A DNA stretch of 64,000 nt from Lobosporangium transversale (Eukaryota; Mortierellomycota; Mortierellomycetes; Mortierellales; Mortierellaceae): the NCBI RefSeq assembly GCF_002105155.1, contig NW_019029031.1, positions 186,001-250,000 on the forward strand, in the 5' to 3' direction. Positions 1 through 9,609 of the stretch are shown here, one piece after another (positions within the stretch are counted from its first letter, which is position 1; every line of letters starts with the position of its first letter). A model generated the notes under the pieces. That model ran no database searches and had not been told where the DNA came from. It saw only the letters and a list, made by a program, of their open reading frames with translations. Made by a program: the position numbers and the translations under genes.

Positions 1-754
1 TCAATCTGGAGCTCAGCCACTCCCATTGCATCATCAAAGTTCCATCAAGCTCAGGATCAGTACTACAAGCTTGTAGGAAATGTTCGCGGTCATTGGTTTG
101 ATCAAAATGATCGTGGTGAGATGTCGGCTAGCTCTGTCTATGGTGCTGTCTTGTCTTTGTACTTTATCTTCTTGGCGCAACGCATCTGGCGTAGCCGACG
201 TCTTACTCGTTTGGCGGATCCCAGCCGAACAACCGTTACAGTTGTCACGACTGAATCTGAGAAACACAATCTCCGTAAGTTTGCATATTCCATGGTTGAT
301 GCGCTTTTTTTCTTTTTTTAAATTATACAAATAATTCTACATGATACTAATGTGACACAACAAAACAAACTTTAATGGGTATTATTTAGAAAATGGCGAT
401 CATGTTGCGAGGATTGAAAAGTTCAAGAGCAAGCCCAGTGCCGAAGATCTGTTTGAGACTGAGCGCAACTTGTTTGGAAATGTCCTGACTCAATTCACCT
501 CTGTTGTCCCTGTTTCTCTGATTCTTCTTATCCTCTTGGAACTTGGTGGATTTTCTCGCGTTGCCTTGCACACCCTCTTTGTTGGTTTGGTGACTTCACA
601 AGTACTTCAGGGTGGCTTGTTGAATGATGTTCTTGTGCAATTGGGAGTTGTTGATGGAGTCCATACCTCTGGTCGTGAACTTGGAACAATCATGTCATGG
701 ACCGTTCTTGGACTTGCCGCTGTTGCCAACGCCATCAAAGCCATTCATGATTAA
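1..754 (+). CDS. MAPEG-family membrane protein (two exons, 5' end uncertain)
   Basis: Two coding blocks join across a GT-AG intron (275-389, donor GTAAGT, acceptor ATTTAG) at phase 1. Exon 2 runs 390-754. From the Met at 121 the product is 172 aa, a usual MAPEG length. The reading frame stays open upstream to the window edge, so the true start may lie outside. The protein shows a first hydrophobic segment right after Met121 ending in arginines (AQRIWRSRR), a polar loop with NGDHVAR, then the core ERNLFGNVLTQF followed by hydrophobic helices (VSLILLILLELGG, LHTLFVGLV) and a last helix after GRELGTIMSW. This order matches MAPEG proteins, membrane enzymes of glutathione and eicosanoid metabolism. 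Substrate cannot be told. It converges with the monooxygenase remnant on the other strand. Confidence 0.72.
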
Positions 755-766
755 AAAAGAAAAAAA

Positions 767-798
<32 letters not shown>

Positions 799-1086
799 AA
801 AGAAAAGAAAAGAAAACTACGCTACTACCACAGTTTGAGTTTTTTATTTTTTTTCCTTTATCCTTTATCCTTTATCTTGCATTTTACTCACACCAGCATG
901 CAAACTGTGCCTCTTCTTTCCCCGTAGTATAAATGGAACACTTAACCATCCATCGCAATTAACGACGAAGAAATCATTGTGTACATAATAAAAGAAATAT
1001 ATATATATATCGATCATTTGTTTGAAAAAATATATAATAATAACAATAATAATAATAATAAACCAGCTGTGAGCTTTGTTTTTTGT
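755..1086. other. Low-complexity intergenic region
   Basis: A-rich tract (about 755-815) followed by TTTATCC repeats and AT/AAT microsatellites (about 1000-1062). It lies between two convergent genes, so it holds their 3' ends. No gene seen. Confidence 0.7.
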
Positions 1087-2132
1087 TCACATGGAACTAG
1101 CGCTGAAAGAATATCGTTTTGAAGGCACCTGTGGAAGGACTGGGATAGTACCCCTTACAGGGACCTGTTTCAGAAAGTTGGCTTGAGGTCTGTAAGCGCA
1201 AGTTTTGTCTTGACGTCTTTGGTTCAAGTACTTTGGCATGTAACTCAGCACAATTTTACGACAGCGTCTGGCCATGTCTAATTAAAATAAAAAATAAAAT
1301 AAAAAATAAAAAATAAAAAATAAAAAATAAAAAATAAAAAATAAAAAAAATAAAAGGGTTTATAATCCATGTTTTTGTCTTTCTCTTCTCATAAAGATGG
1401 AAGAACCAAATGAATCTATTGATTGGACATACCTGTCCACCCATGATAACAGCGAAACGCTTGCTGGTTTCGAATTGAGTCTTTGCATATTGAAAGCGTT
1501 GATCTTGATAATCCTTGAGGGCAGCTGTGATATTGGAGCGAGTGAGGGACTTTATGTCGTTGATACAGTTGGCGAGGACAGTAGCGTCTTGCATAGCATT
1601 GATTGCGCCTTGACCAGCGCTTGGAAGCATCTGTTCATTAAAAAAAAAAAAAAAAAAAAAAAAAAACTCCGTGTTAAGGTGCATTGATGCTTTTTAAATG
1701 ATGCGGTTTGCTTAGGAGACAAGCTCGTGGCTTTTACCTTGTGGCAAGCTAAATGTGTTGTTGAACGAAGGAAGGAAGAAGATCTATCAGCATCAGCTTA
1801 CTTTCTTTTTTTTTTTTTTTTTTCTACATAATTGCATACTTTTACTATTTTTTACCATCTCCAATAAGCACAGTGCGTCCATGATACCAAGTTTCAAAAA
1901 GCTTTTCCTCCAACATGACTTTGGAGATCGTGTCCTTTGAAGTTTTATCGATCAAATCACCCATTGTTAAGCCAAAGGGGGCTTTGATATGACGGATCTT
2001 CTCACACAAGGAAGCAGCCGCTTCAGGTCCCCATTCCGAATTCCTAAAGCGTTCGTTATCAAAGTTGTTTGCTGGCAGCTGGATTATATACATCCAACAG
2101 ATCTTGTTCTCTGGGATAGTGAAACATGCCAC
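1087..2132 (-). pseudogene. 5'-truncated FAD-dependent monooxygenase
   Basis: Minus-strand exons can be read at 2132-1856, 1748-1738, 1630-1433 and about 1274-1087. The second is an 11-nt microexon supplying the CHK of the family motif before MLPSAGQGAINAMQDA, which is the FAD-contacting GD...GQG..A..DA region of salicylate-hydroxylase-like monooxygenases. Phases fit through exon 3. The last exon (YRPQ...GTIPVLPQVPSKRY, a typical C-terminus) is one base out of frame with exon 3, suggesting a 1-nt deletion. No N-terminal half (Rossmann GxGxxG, substrate domain) is found upstream of 2132; an unrelated ORF and then a transposon end follow. The acceptor before 2132 (CAATAG) is intact. Read as a gene cut by rearrangement or transposition. 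Confidence 0.75.
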
Positions 2133-2212
2133 CTATTGAAGGGTAATGTAGAAAAGAAAAGAAAAGAAGGAAAAGAAAAACAGGTAAAGATAACAATAAA
2201 TAAAGGGTACAT

Positions 2213-2618
2213 ATATCCTCTCGGGAAAGATCAAGAAAGGAGGGACACTGGCGCCATACTACATAGACTACACCAATCAAAGTATACCAAACTAAAGTAT
2301 GCAAAAGACATCTTCTTTGCCTGTGGTTATGACTCTCCATTTGATCCCAAATGTAGAGCTCTCAAATCAAGCCTGGATGAGCAATGGGAATCGCTATCGT
2401 CAAACATGCGGAATATTTGCACACAACTTCCATTCCCGTACCCATCTCATAGCAACTGGAACTTCAGAAACCGGCAGAACTTTGTCAACTCTGTCTTGAA
2501 TGAGGTTCTTGGTATTCATATAGTTGGAATTAACAAGAAAGCCACAAGCTATCATATAAAATACATGAGGGAAGTAGGGAAGAACTGGGAAGGTTTCTTC
2601 AATGATGGAACTAAATGA
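2213..2618 (+). other. Unrecognised ORF fragment between monooxygenase and transposon
   Basis: An open stretch on + with protein-like composition (about 135 codons, e.g. YAKDIFFACGYDSPFDP, NRQNFVNSVLNEVLGIHIVG) ending with TGA at 2618. It overlaps the place where the monooxygenase 5' half should be. No family recognised and no clear start; the upstream part of the ORF (1989-2212) is the antisense of the monooxygenase exon. It could be an exon of a gene displaced by the same event. Confidence 0.3.
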
Positions 2619-2681
2619 ATACAATGGAGGACTTGAGCAGATTACGATATTGTATTCTTTTTGAAAAGTCATGGATTAATA

Positions 2682-2750
2682 TTTAACCGGGGACGACTTT
2701 GGATTTCATCTCTATAAAAGAATTTGGAAAGTCGCCCCCATGGTCTGTGC
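2682..2750 (+). repeat. Left inverted end of the Harbinger-type element
   Basis: Reverse complement of 4703-4772. It contains the palindrome arms 2689-2700 and 2728-2739 and then CCATGGTCTGTGC. Confidence 0.75.
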
Positions 2751-2788
2751 GCGTCATGATGGTTTTTGAAAGTACGTGCAATCGGTCT

Positions 2789-3999
2789 CTAGAAGCTGAT
2801 TTTCGTTCTCCAGTAGTCTTGGATGCACTGTTTGTAGTTGGAATGCTGTAGAGCCACCCATGTTGCCTCAGAGATATCGAAGCCTTCCCATTGAACCAGA
2901 AACTCCATGTCCTCACCTTCTCCGCGATGGTCTAAAATCCTAGCAACCTCGTATCCCTCCTGCGCTGTCTCTGCCATAGTCTCATCTGCAGTGTCTAGTA
3001 TGTTAGGCTGCGAACTAGCTACAGATAGGAACGCTTCTTGTAATTCTAAAAGACTTCGACCATGATTTAGTTTAACTTTGATGTTGGGGAGCTTCTCATA
3101 AGCAACCTGATACTCATTATTGTCTGGAAAGTCAAGCGCATCTTGCATCCAGAATGTGTGGTGCGTCTGAGTGGGGATATTATGGATTGACACGACTCTC
3201 TTGATATTCATAAGCAGGCAACAAAGCTTGAATTGGAGATCAAACGTCTTTGCGTCTGAGAAACGGATGGGAGCGTCGTGTGTGAACTTGGAGAAGGTGG
3301 ATTGCATGTCTCCAAAGCACCCTTCGATGCGTGACCGAAACCCACCAAACGCTTTATTGTAATGTAACTCTTGGTCTGTCATGGCGATCCCTCTAGTCTT
3401 GCGCACAGGATAACAGAAGTTCTCGTAGGACAGTGCATTTGATGGTTCGACAAGTTGTCTAACGAACCCACTGTAGCCACCGTCAAGAGCAATACAGTCT
3501 AGCTTGTGTATGTGCGATGCAATGTTCATCTTCACAAGCATGGTCCCATCATTGAAATCTCGACAAGGAGCTGGCTTGGATGCAAACAGTATGATATTGT
3601 TCATGTCTGAACACACTTGAATACGAAAACCCGACTTCTTGAGTTTATAAGAGTAGAGACTTGGCTTGTCAGCACCGATGTAGCTGGCTCTTGTGTCATG
3701 TCCGTCTACATTGTAGACCATGAATCTCCTGTGATCAGCGCATACAGGAGCGGCAGACCCTTTTCGACATTACGATATGGGCTACCATAGTCACGCACCC
3801 CAAATACTTGTGTCAGAAAAAAGAACGTAGGGATGAATCCTAGACGGTCAAGCACCATTGACTTGACGTGTGTTACGTCAGATGTCTCTTTCATCTCTGT
3901 GCGATGAAACTTGGCTTTCTTTATAGCTGGCCACTCCTCTTGCATGAACCTCCACTGAGCCTCAACAAGGCGTACATATTCCTCAGAAACAGCGCTCAT
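2789..3999 (-). pseudogene. Harbinger-type DDE transposase with C-terminal chromodomain (frame change at about 3710-3720)
   Basis: Two overlapping minus-strand ORFs (3999-3706 and 3721-2789) together form one transposase. The second shows the DDE_Tnp_4-type catalytic core: YNVDGHDTR (first Asp), CIALDGGYSG (second Asp) and FRSRIEGCFGDMQ (Glu). Its last 55 or so residues form a chromodomain: YEVARILDHR, then FLVQWEGF, then ATWV, then YW, with the aromatic residues of a methyl-lysine cage. Such a tail could steer integration toward marked chromatin, as in chromoviral integrases (inference). The ORFs are in different frames; I could not find an intron with matching phase, so a frameshift is the simpler reading, though an intron is not excluded. 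No Myb/SANT partner ORF was found inside the element. Confidence 0.72.
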
Positions 4000-4702
4000 A
4001 CAGATATACTCTTTGCAAGCTATTGGATATAAAGCGCTTTATTACAACTCCTCTATATTATTCACTTTATTTTCATCTTACCTATTCAAATATTCACTTC
4101 AATTTACAATTCATCCGAATATGGCGACTGTTCGGACTCCATCTGATACTGTATAAACACCTGAACACCACCACATGCCATTGACTACTCTACGTCCCTT
4201 AAACAATATTCCTAGCATACACCTGAACTTTTGCAAGGGATGAGTCAATACTTCGACAAACATATAACATTCAATGGATACATCACAGCTCTTGGTTTGT
4301 GGAAGCGCTGAAAGCATGCGGAAAACGGGAACCATTTGTGTTTTTACTAGCAACAAGCGTGGTTTCAAAAAAGTGTGTCTCCAAGGAACAAATCCTATAT
4401 CCTTCATTGCTCAAAAGAGACAATCTTGTCTTTTCTGCACCCCAAAAGCTCGCCATAATCCTATTGAAGCGTTCAGAGGCATTATTTGCCTCATAGTTTG
4501 AGGATTAGCAGACTTTCAGTCAAGCTTTATTGTTTTGAACAAACACAGTAAATCCTGTCCATTCGAAGTTAGTCCCTTTGGATGGCAGCTATTCAGGAGA
4601 TGCTAATCAATTCCGCTAAATTATGGTGAAATCAAAGCAGATTTGGAAAACCAACAAGCATCGAACAGTCGCCTTAACAAGCAAGTGACCTCTCTGTGGC
4701 GT
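4000..4702. other. Non-coding interior of the Harbinger element
   Basis: Only short ORFs on both strands (about 65-98 codons) that overlap each other and show no recognisable domain. It would be the 5' region of the transposase. Confidence 0.45.
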
Positions 4703-4772
4703 GCACGGACCATGGGGGCGACTTTTCAAATTCTTTTATAGAGATGAAATCCAAAGTCGTCCCCCAGTTAAA
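4703..4772 (+). repeat. Right inverted end of the Harbinger-type element
   Basis: Matches the reverse complement of 2682-2750, with the internal palindrome arms near 4714-4724 and 4753-4765. It lies about 110 bp beyond the CRN A stop codon. Confidence 0.75.
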
Positions 4773-4884
4773 TATTTTAGCCGTGATACATCTCAAAAAT
4801 AAAGAACCGTATTATTAAATTTCTATGACAAGCCTTTTTATAGGATTAAGAACTATATTATTGCTGTATACTGTGGCGAAAATT

Positions 4885-7729
4885 CTAAGTTGGGATATTT
4901 CTAAAAAGTTTCTCATTGAGCTCGTCGAAGCTGACATGAAGAAGATCTTTGTACTTTCTGATTAATCCAGTGTGGTTTGGTGTACCAGGGGAACCACGCA
5001 TGTAAACTATTTTAAATCCAGTTACTGGCTCTCCATCCTTTTTGACAACAAAATGTCCATCGTCAATTAAGGCGGAATGATTGCCTCCAAATACTTCGTC
5101 CAAATATCTTTCAATCTGATTTTTGCCGTTGGAATCTCTCTTATCAAAAGCGTTCTGGATCTGCTTAGTTTGTTTCTGCTCGTGGTCGCAGAAATCACTT
5201 ATGGACACCTGGATAAACATTGTGTCGAGTATGAAATCAAAGCGAGGATAACTCGAATGACAATGGCTCAGTACATGTCCATAGCCACGTCCAAGAGAAG
5301 TCATGTTTTGATGGATTGTCCCATGATCCTTAAAGTCCATTATAATCTGCGTTGGATCCTTGCCGACAAGGTTTGTTGCTCTGAGAACGATTAGCTTGGT
5401 TAAAGTCAAAAACCGGACCAACAGTGTCAACTTAAAATCATCACCTACCTCTCCAAGACTAACTTGCCTCAGAATATGCTCATGATGAGGTATGTTTGTA
5501 AACGCCTGAAAGAGTGCTTTCTGCGCTGGGAGGCACAAGACATAGTTTATGGCTCCGCGGTTCTTGTTGAGACGATAGATAAGCCCTAGGTCACGGAAAT
5601 CCCATTCAAAATCACCACTCTCCGAGTTGTTGCCAAGGAAGACTGTTGCAAGGCTTTTAGCGAACTCCTTCTTCGATTCATCGCTGAGAGCTTCGTAGTA
5701 ATCCCAAACTACAGGGCGAAGCTCGCTTGTTCTCTGAGCTACATACCCATCAATGCTATCTCTTGTGAGTGGTCTTTCCTTAATTGATCGAATGAGGCGC
5801 ATAAACTCTCGCGGCACACGGTTTGTAATCCTCATTACATCCTGGACAATATCGGGTTGGTTCAGGTGGACCTCCAACCATTTTGAAAACACTGTCTCGG
5901 ATAGTGGGCCAACAAAGTACAATAAGATAGCTCGAGCACTGTCTTCCATAATCTGCAATTCATATTTGGCATGGGCTGTTCCTGTAAATATCACTCTAGA
6001 TCCTTTGTAATGAGACTGCCATAGATTAAGGTTCATTAGATGCTTCAGGAACGGGTATTTATCCGGCACATACGGCTCTTTTCGGAATAACTCTCCATGT
6101 TCGTCGATAATGAACAGTGTTTTGCGCTCCTTCTGTTTGAATAGGTCGAATACTGCGCGAGCAGCCACAATTGAGCAATCTATAACTTCAGAAAAGTCGA
6201 GGAGACTTTCCAGATCAGATGCCGTCAAGATATCCCTGTTGAAAGCGAAGAAGCGCCTTAACAGTGCCTTTGCCGATTTTGTATCCGAACTTTCATTTAA
6301 TATCGCGGCATCTGGTATATAAAGGGTAAGCCACCCTTTCGCATATCCTTTTGCAGCAAGGAAATAGGATAGATATGACTTGCCAACCCCCATAGGACCA
6401 GAAAGGACTCGCCGAAATGAAAACCTTTGTTCAGCACTAATCTCCTTCCACAATTCTAGCATCTGATCCGTAATTATAAATCCCGAATTATATTCCTCAA
6501 ATTCTTTCGGTGTGAGGCCCAAGGATGGAATGTGAACTTGATCACCAAGCTGATTATCGCTTTTCAGATGATTAAACTTATTACGTGCATCGGGCGGGTC
6601 TTCAGGATTCTCCAGCATTGCGATCCAAGAGGGTGGTAACGTGACCATTTTACCATCAGAAGCCCTGTATTCTCTCCACCCTCCCTCAATGCGCATCTTC
6701 TTTGAAGGTGAAATATACCGTGGATCTAATTATGATCATCGTACACATACACAGTTGGTTAGTACCATAACATATAGCCAGTCATCAAGTCAATCTATTT
6801 ATACAGCAAAAAACAAATTATTACCTTCGTCCATTTTTCTCTTGAGAATCTGTTCCGATGACTCTAGAAAGATAAGAGAGCGCGGCAATGGCAGAAATGT
6901 TAGCATTTTGATCAGATCAAAGAATATATTGCTGTCAATGAGATATGAACGCCAGCTAATGGAGAGTCAGAGCATGTGTGCGAAACGCGAAACAGATTCA
7001 ATCAGAAAAACTAACAAATGCATCAATGTAAATAGGTCAAATAAAAATAAAAATAAAAATGAAAACTGTGTTCTCAGACAACAGTGAGAGTCTGAGGATG
7101 TGCACGGAGCATGGAGGGGCGACTTTTCAAATTCTTTTATAGAGATGAAATCCAAAGTCGCCCCAGTTAAATAGTGTTGCCGAGATTCATCTCAACAACA
7201 TAAAAAAGGGAGGGATACACGTGACCGTGATGAGATAACTTCATCAATTGAACAATCGAAATATCATCAGTCCATCAAGAGCTAAATACATACCTCGCTG
7301 CGGTGGCTTGACAAAAACATGGATAGTTTCCTCTGGAAGTTCGGAAATAAATATGTCCCTAAGCTTCCTTGACGCGGGTACGAGAGCCTCTTTCGACACA
7401 ATTTCTGACTCAACGACGGTCTTGTCTTCGTCAGGAATAGAGACCCTGTAGAGGGTGAGCTGGTCAGCGTCAATATCCTTAAATGCATTGGCTTTCTCTG
7501 CTTTGATGGCTTGCTTGAGTTCGCCGACTGAACGATCAGAAGGGATATTTACAGGAAAAGATGTTGCTTCTCCATCAACAATACAAAAAATCTTTAGCTC
7601 GGTTGGCTCGAGGATTTTAGGGTCATTGGTGCTTGAAGACTCTTCCTTCGCTTCCCCTTTTCTTTCTTTCTTTTCATACGGTTCAGTTCGAGGTGATGGG
7701 CATCGTGATGGTGTTCTGCTGCTTCCCAT
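4885..7729 (-). CDS. Crinkler-type effector CRN A (Ubl header + NTPase + nuclease-like tail)
   Basis: Exons 7729-7294, 6863-6825 and 6725-4885 join with GT-AG borders, both introns in phase 1, giving 771 aa. Exon 1 encodes a low-complexity start and a ubiquitin-like CRN header (IFCIVDGEATSF, SVGELKQAIK, LTLYRVSIPD). The 39-nt exon 2 encodes ILKRKMDE. Exon 3 opens with SPSKKMR, then a P-loop (GPMGVGKS), Walker B (TLFIIDEHGELF), a sensor-like RVIFTGTAH, and near the end RFDFILDT...FIQVSIS, resembling the D...QxT/S pattern of restriction-endonuclease-fold CRN tails. In this family the header is linked to secretion or translocation and the tail acts in host or rival cells, often nuclei; that role is inferred. 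Start chosen at MGSS because a 13-bp deletion in the third header copy shifts the frame just upstream. The body is unrelated to CRN B/C. Confidence 0.85.
7101..7172 (+). repeat. Solo Harbinger-type end inside CRN A intron 1
   Basis: Same orientation and near-identical sequence to 4703-4772, including the palindrome (GGGGCGACTTT ... AAAGTCGCCCC). Similarity continues past 7172 (CCG-GAT-CATCTCAA) as at 4780-4795. It lies in the 430-bp first intron, between the header exon and the mini-exon; no partner end is nearby. Confidence 0.75.
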
Positions 7730-8296
7730 TGTGTTTTCAAACCTGTTTAAAAACAAGGGCGTAAATAGATGGAGGACAGAAAATAGGGAAAGGTTGATAA
7801 AAATGCTAAAGGATGATAATTCAGTAGCAGGATGGTTCAAAATTGTCTAGAGATGAAGTTGAGGGAGGAAAAGAAAAAAAGAAAAAAAAAAGGAAAGGAA
7901 AGGAAAGGAAAGGCAATGAATGAAGGCTTGGAATAAATAAAAGAGCAAAATTGATGGGAGCAAAACTGGGGGGAAATAAGAAAAAAGTGAAAAGAGGATA
8001 AAGGAAGAAAAGGAAGAGGAGAGTGCAAAAATGAAGTGAAGCAAGTTAAAGAAAGGAGCGACAATTGATAAATCTGTTCCTTTATTTCAAGGTTGGGCTA
8101 TGCTGTGTGTGTCTGTGAGAAATTTTTTTTTCTTGTTGCACAAGACGCCATGCGATTAAAGATTGAATTGGCCCCCAAGTGTGACGTAACATGTATTATT
8201 TAAATACACAAACACTATTCGTCTCTTTAACTCTCTTGTTTTCACCACACAATCGAAAGTGTGCACATCCACTCTTCACCTTACATTCATCCCACT
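7730..8296. promoter_or_regulatory. Shared upstream region of the CRN header and a divergent small gene, copy 1
   Basis: The 567 bp between the CRN A ATG (minus) and the ATG at 8297 (plus) are divergent 5' flanks. A purine-rich tract on + (about 7855-8060, repeated GGAAA units) would be pyrimidine-rich in the CRN leader. The frame of the header stays open to an ATG at 7840, adding a hydrophobic 37-codon stretch, but this is not conserved in copy 3. Confidence 0.55.
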
Positions 8297-9000
8297 ATGA
8301 ACATGTCTAATCAGTGCTCCTATTCGAACTGAAATTTTGTCAATTGATATTTATTTTTTTAATCTGAAACATCATAATTGACAAAATTTCAGTTCGAATA
8401 GGAGCACTGTGTCTAATACCTCATTCCAAGGACAAGAAGCTGTTACTGATGCTCCTATCGATGATGTTCTCGCCATCAATCAAATTGAAAAGATATTGAT
8501 CGGTGGATTTGAAGATATTCTAAGTGTTCAAACACGAATAATATATATATAATAATAATTTTCTGTATCAATGCTTTCCTTGATGATATCTAAGCAATAA
8601 TTATGCTTTAGAGAAAAGCCCTTGACGCGTCAAACTCTGGGAAGGATAGAGAGGATGACAGTGAAGAAAGAGAAGATGACGATGGAGAAAAAGGGGACAA
8701 TGATCAAGTAGATATCCTGGCTGGCCATGAATTTGATTTCGAGGTAAGTGTTGCAATTATATTATAAAGTCTAGTTCATTGCTTGAGAGCATATAATAAA
8801 GAAAAAGCTGGACATTTGTACGTTAACTCTAGTCTTTGAAGACGCGCGTATTGAGAATGGACTTAATAATATTGTTGTTGTTCAAGCCGCAAAGCACTAT
8901 AAAATTGATCCTGAATCCAGAGATCTGAGCCTGAAGAGAAAGGGCGTGATGTTTTGGTTTCCAGCACGTGCTGGAAGAAAACGAGCACAAACCTATTGCC
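8297..9000 (+). pseudogene. Small acidic-protein gene interrupted by a MITE, copy 1
   Basis: ATG at 8297 followed by four codons, then the 98-bp MITE (8312-8409) and the resumed frame from 8418. Likely exons after that: to about 8520, 8612-8743 (acceptor CTTTAG, donor GAGGTAAGT), and from 8833. The middle exon is very acidic (REDDSEEREDDDGEKGDND). The insertion adds a stop in frame within a few codons. No family recognised. In copy 3 the last exon reads further (VSGFVQFIQAAKHYKIDPE and a stop at about 24000), suggesting the original 3' end. It is transcribed away from the CRN header. Confidence 0.5.
8312..8409. mobile_element. 98-bp hAT-type MITE, copy 1
   Basis: Perfect 34-bp terminal inverted repeats (8312-8345 and 8376-8409) starting CAGTGCTCC, separated by 30 bases. 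Flanked by an exact 8-bp target duplication TGTCTAAT (8304-8311 and 8410-8417). The 8-bp duplication and CAGTG start fit the hAT superfamily. No coding capacity. Confidence 0.88.
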
Positions 9001-9175
9001 CAAACAGCACAAGCTGATTGCCCAAACAGCACAAGCTGATTGCCCAAACAGCGCGAACCTGTTGTGAAACAGCATGAACCTGTTGTGAAACAGCATGAAC
9101 CTGTTCTGAAACAGCACAAACCTTTTCTAAAACAGCGCGAACCTGTTCTGAAAACAGCACAAACCTATTGCACAA
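8996..9175. repeat. 22-bp and 21-bp minisatellite, copy 1
   Basis: Two units of 22 bp (CACAAGCTGATTGCCCAAACAG) run into about six units near 21 bp of the type CAGCATGAACCTGTTGTGAAA. Open on + the latter read as repeated HEPVVKQ heptapeptides. This may be the tail of the small acidic-protein gene or a later expansion. Confidence 0.7.
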
Positions 9176-9253
9176 ACAGCGCCAACCTGAAGAGAAAGCA
9201 TGCAGGCTTAAAAAAATCCACAATCATCTGCATGCATAACAGGCTTCTTCTCT

Positions 9254-9316
9254 TTTCGCACTACCATTACCATTGCCATTACCATTACCATTGCCATTGC
9301 CATTCTCATTCTCATT
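9254..9316. repeat. CCATTR hexanucleotide microsatellite, copy 1
   Basis: Runs of CCATTA/CCATTG then CTCATT. No coding role seen. The following 9320-9609 holds no recognisable gene. Confidence 0.75.
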
Positions 9317-9609
9317 CAATTCTCAGAGAACCTTCTGCATCATCCCTAAAGACACGCTTAATACCACGAACAGTTGACAGATTAACTTTATTTGTCTGAT
9401 CTTGTCTCGCAAAGCGGCCATGTACTTTAATAATTCAGTAAATGCTCGGCATCTCTGCCTCTGCTTTCTCTTTATTACTAATGTTGACTATATATAGTCA
9501 AAGCCAACTTCTACTTCCATAGCTAGGCTTCTATATCTCTATATCTCAAAGATCTTAAAGACCAATAATCATCGTCTGTGACGCCAAGTAACACTGATAC
9601 GATTGTACT

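Larger units (their letters stand above)
2682..4772 (-). mobile_element. PIF/Harbinger-type DNA transposon with structured inverted ends
   Basis: The segments 2682-2750 and 4703-4772 are inverted copies of each other (one-base gaps and a few mismatches) and enclose a minus-strand transposase. Outer edges read TTTAACC. Each end is itself a palindrome: GGGGACGACTTT pairs with AAAGTCGCCCCC around a 27-base loop. A clear 3-bp TTA/TAA target duplication cannot be assigned, because the flanks just outside the ends are themselves similar. Element length is about 2.09 kb. Confidence 0.65.

Noticed and set aside
1397..1687. Plus-strand ORF over the monooxygenase exon
   Set aside because: Antisense shadow of the GQGAINAMQDA exon, extended by a poly-A run.
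7730..7840. N-terminal extension of the CRN header from the ATG at 7840
   Set aside because: Hydrophobic and in frame in copies 1 and 2, but out of frame in copy 3, so MGSS was taken as the start; kept only as a finding.
8996..9175. Regular repeats that could suggest a CRISPR-like array
   Set aside because: Units are contiguous without spacers and the genome is eukaryotic; it is a minisatellite.
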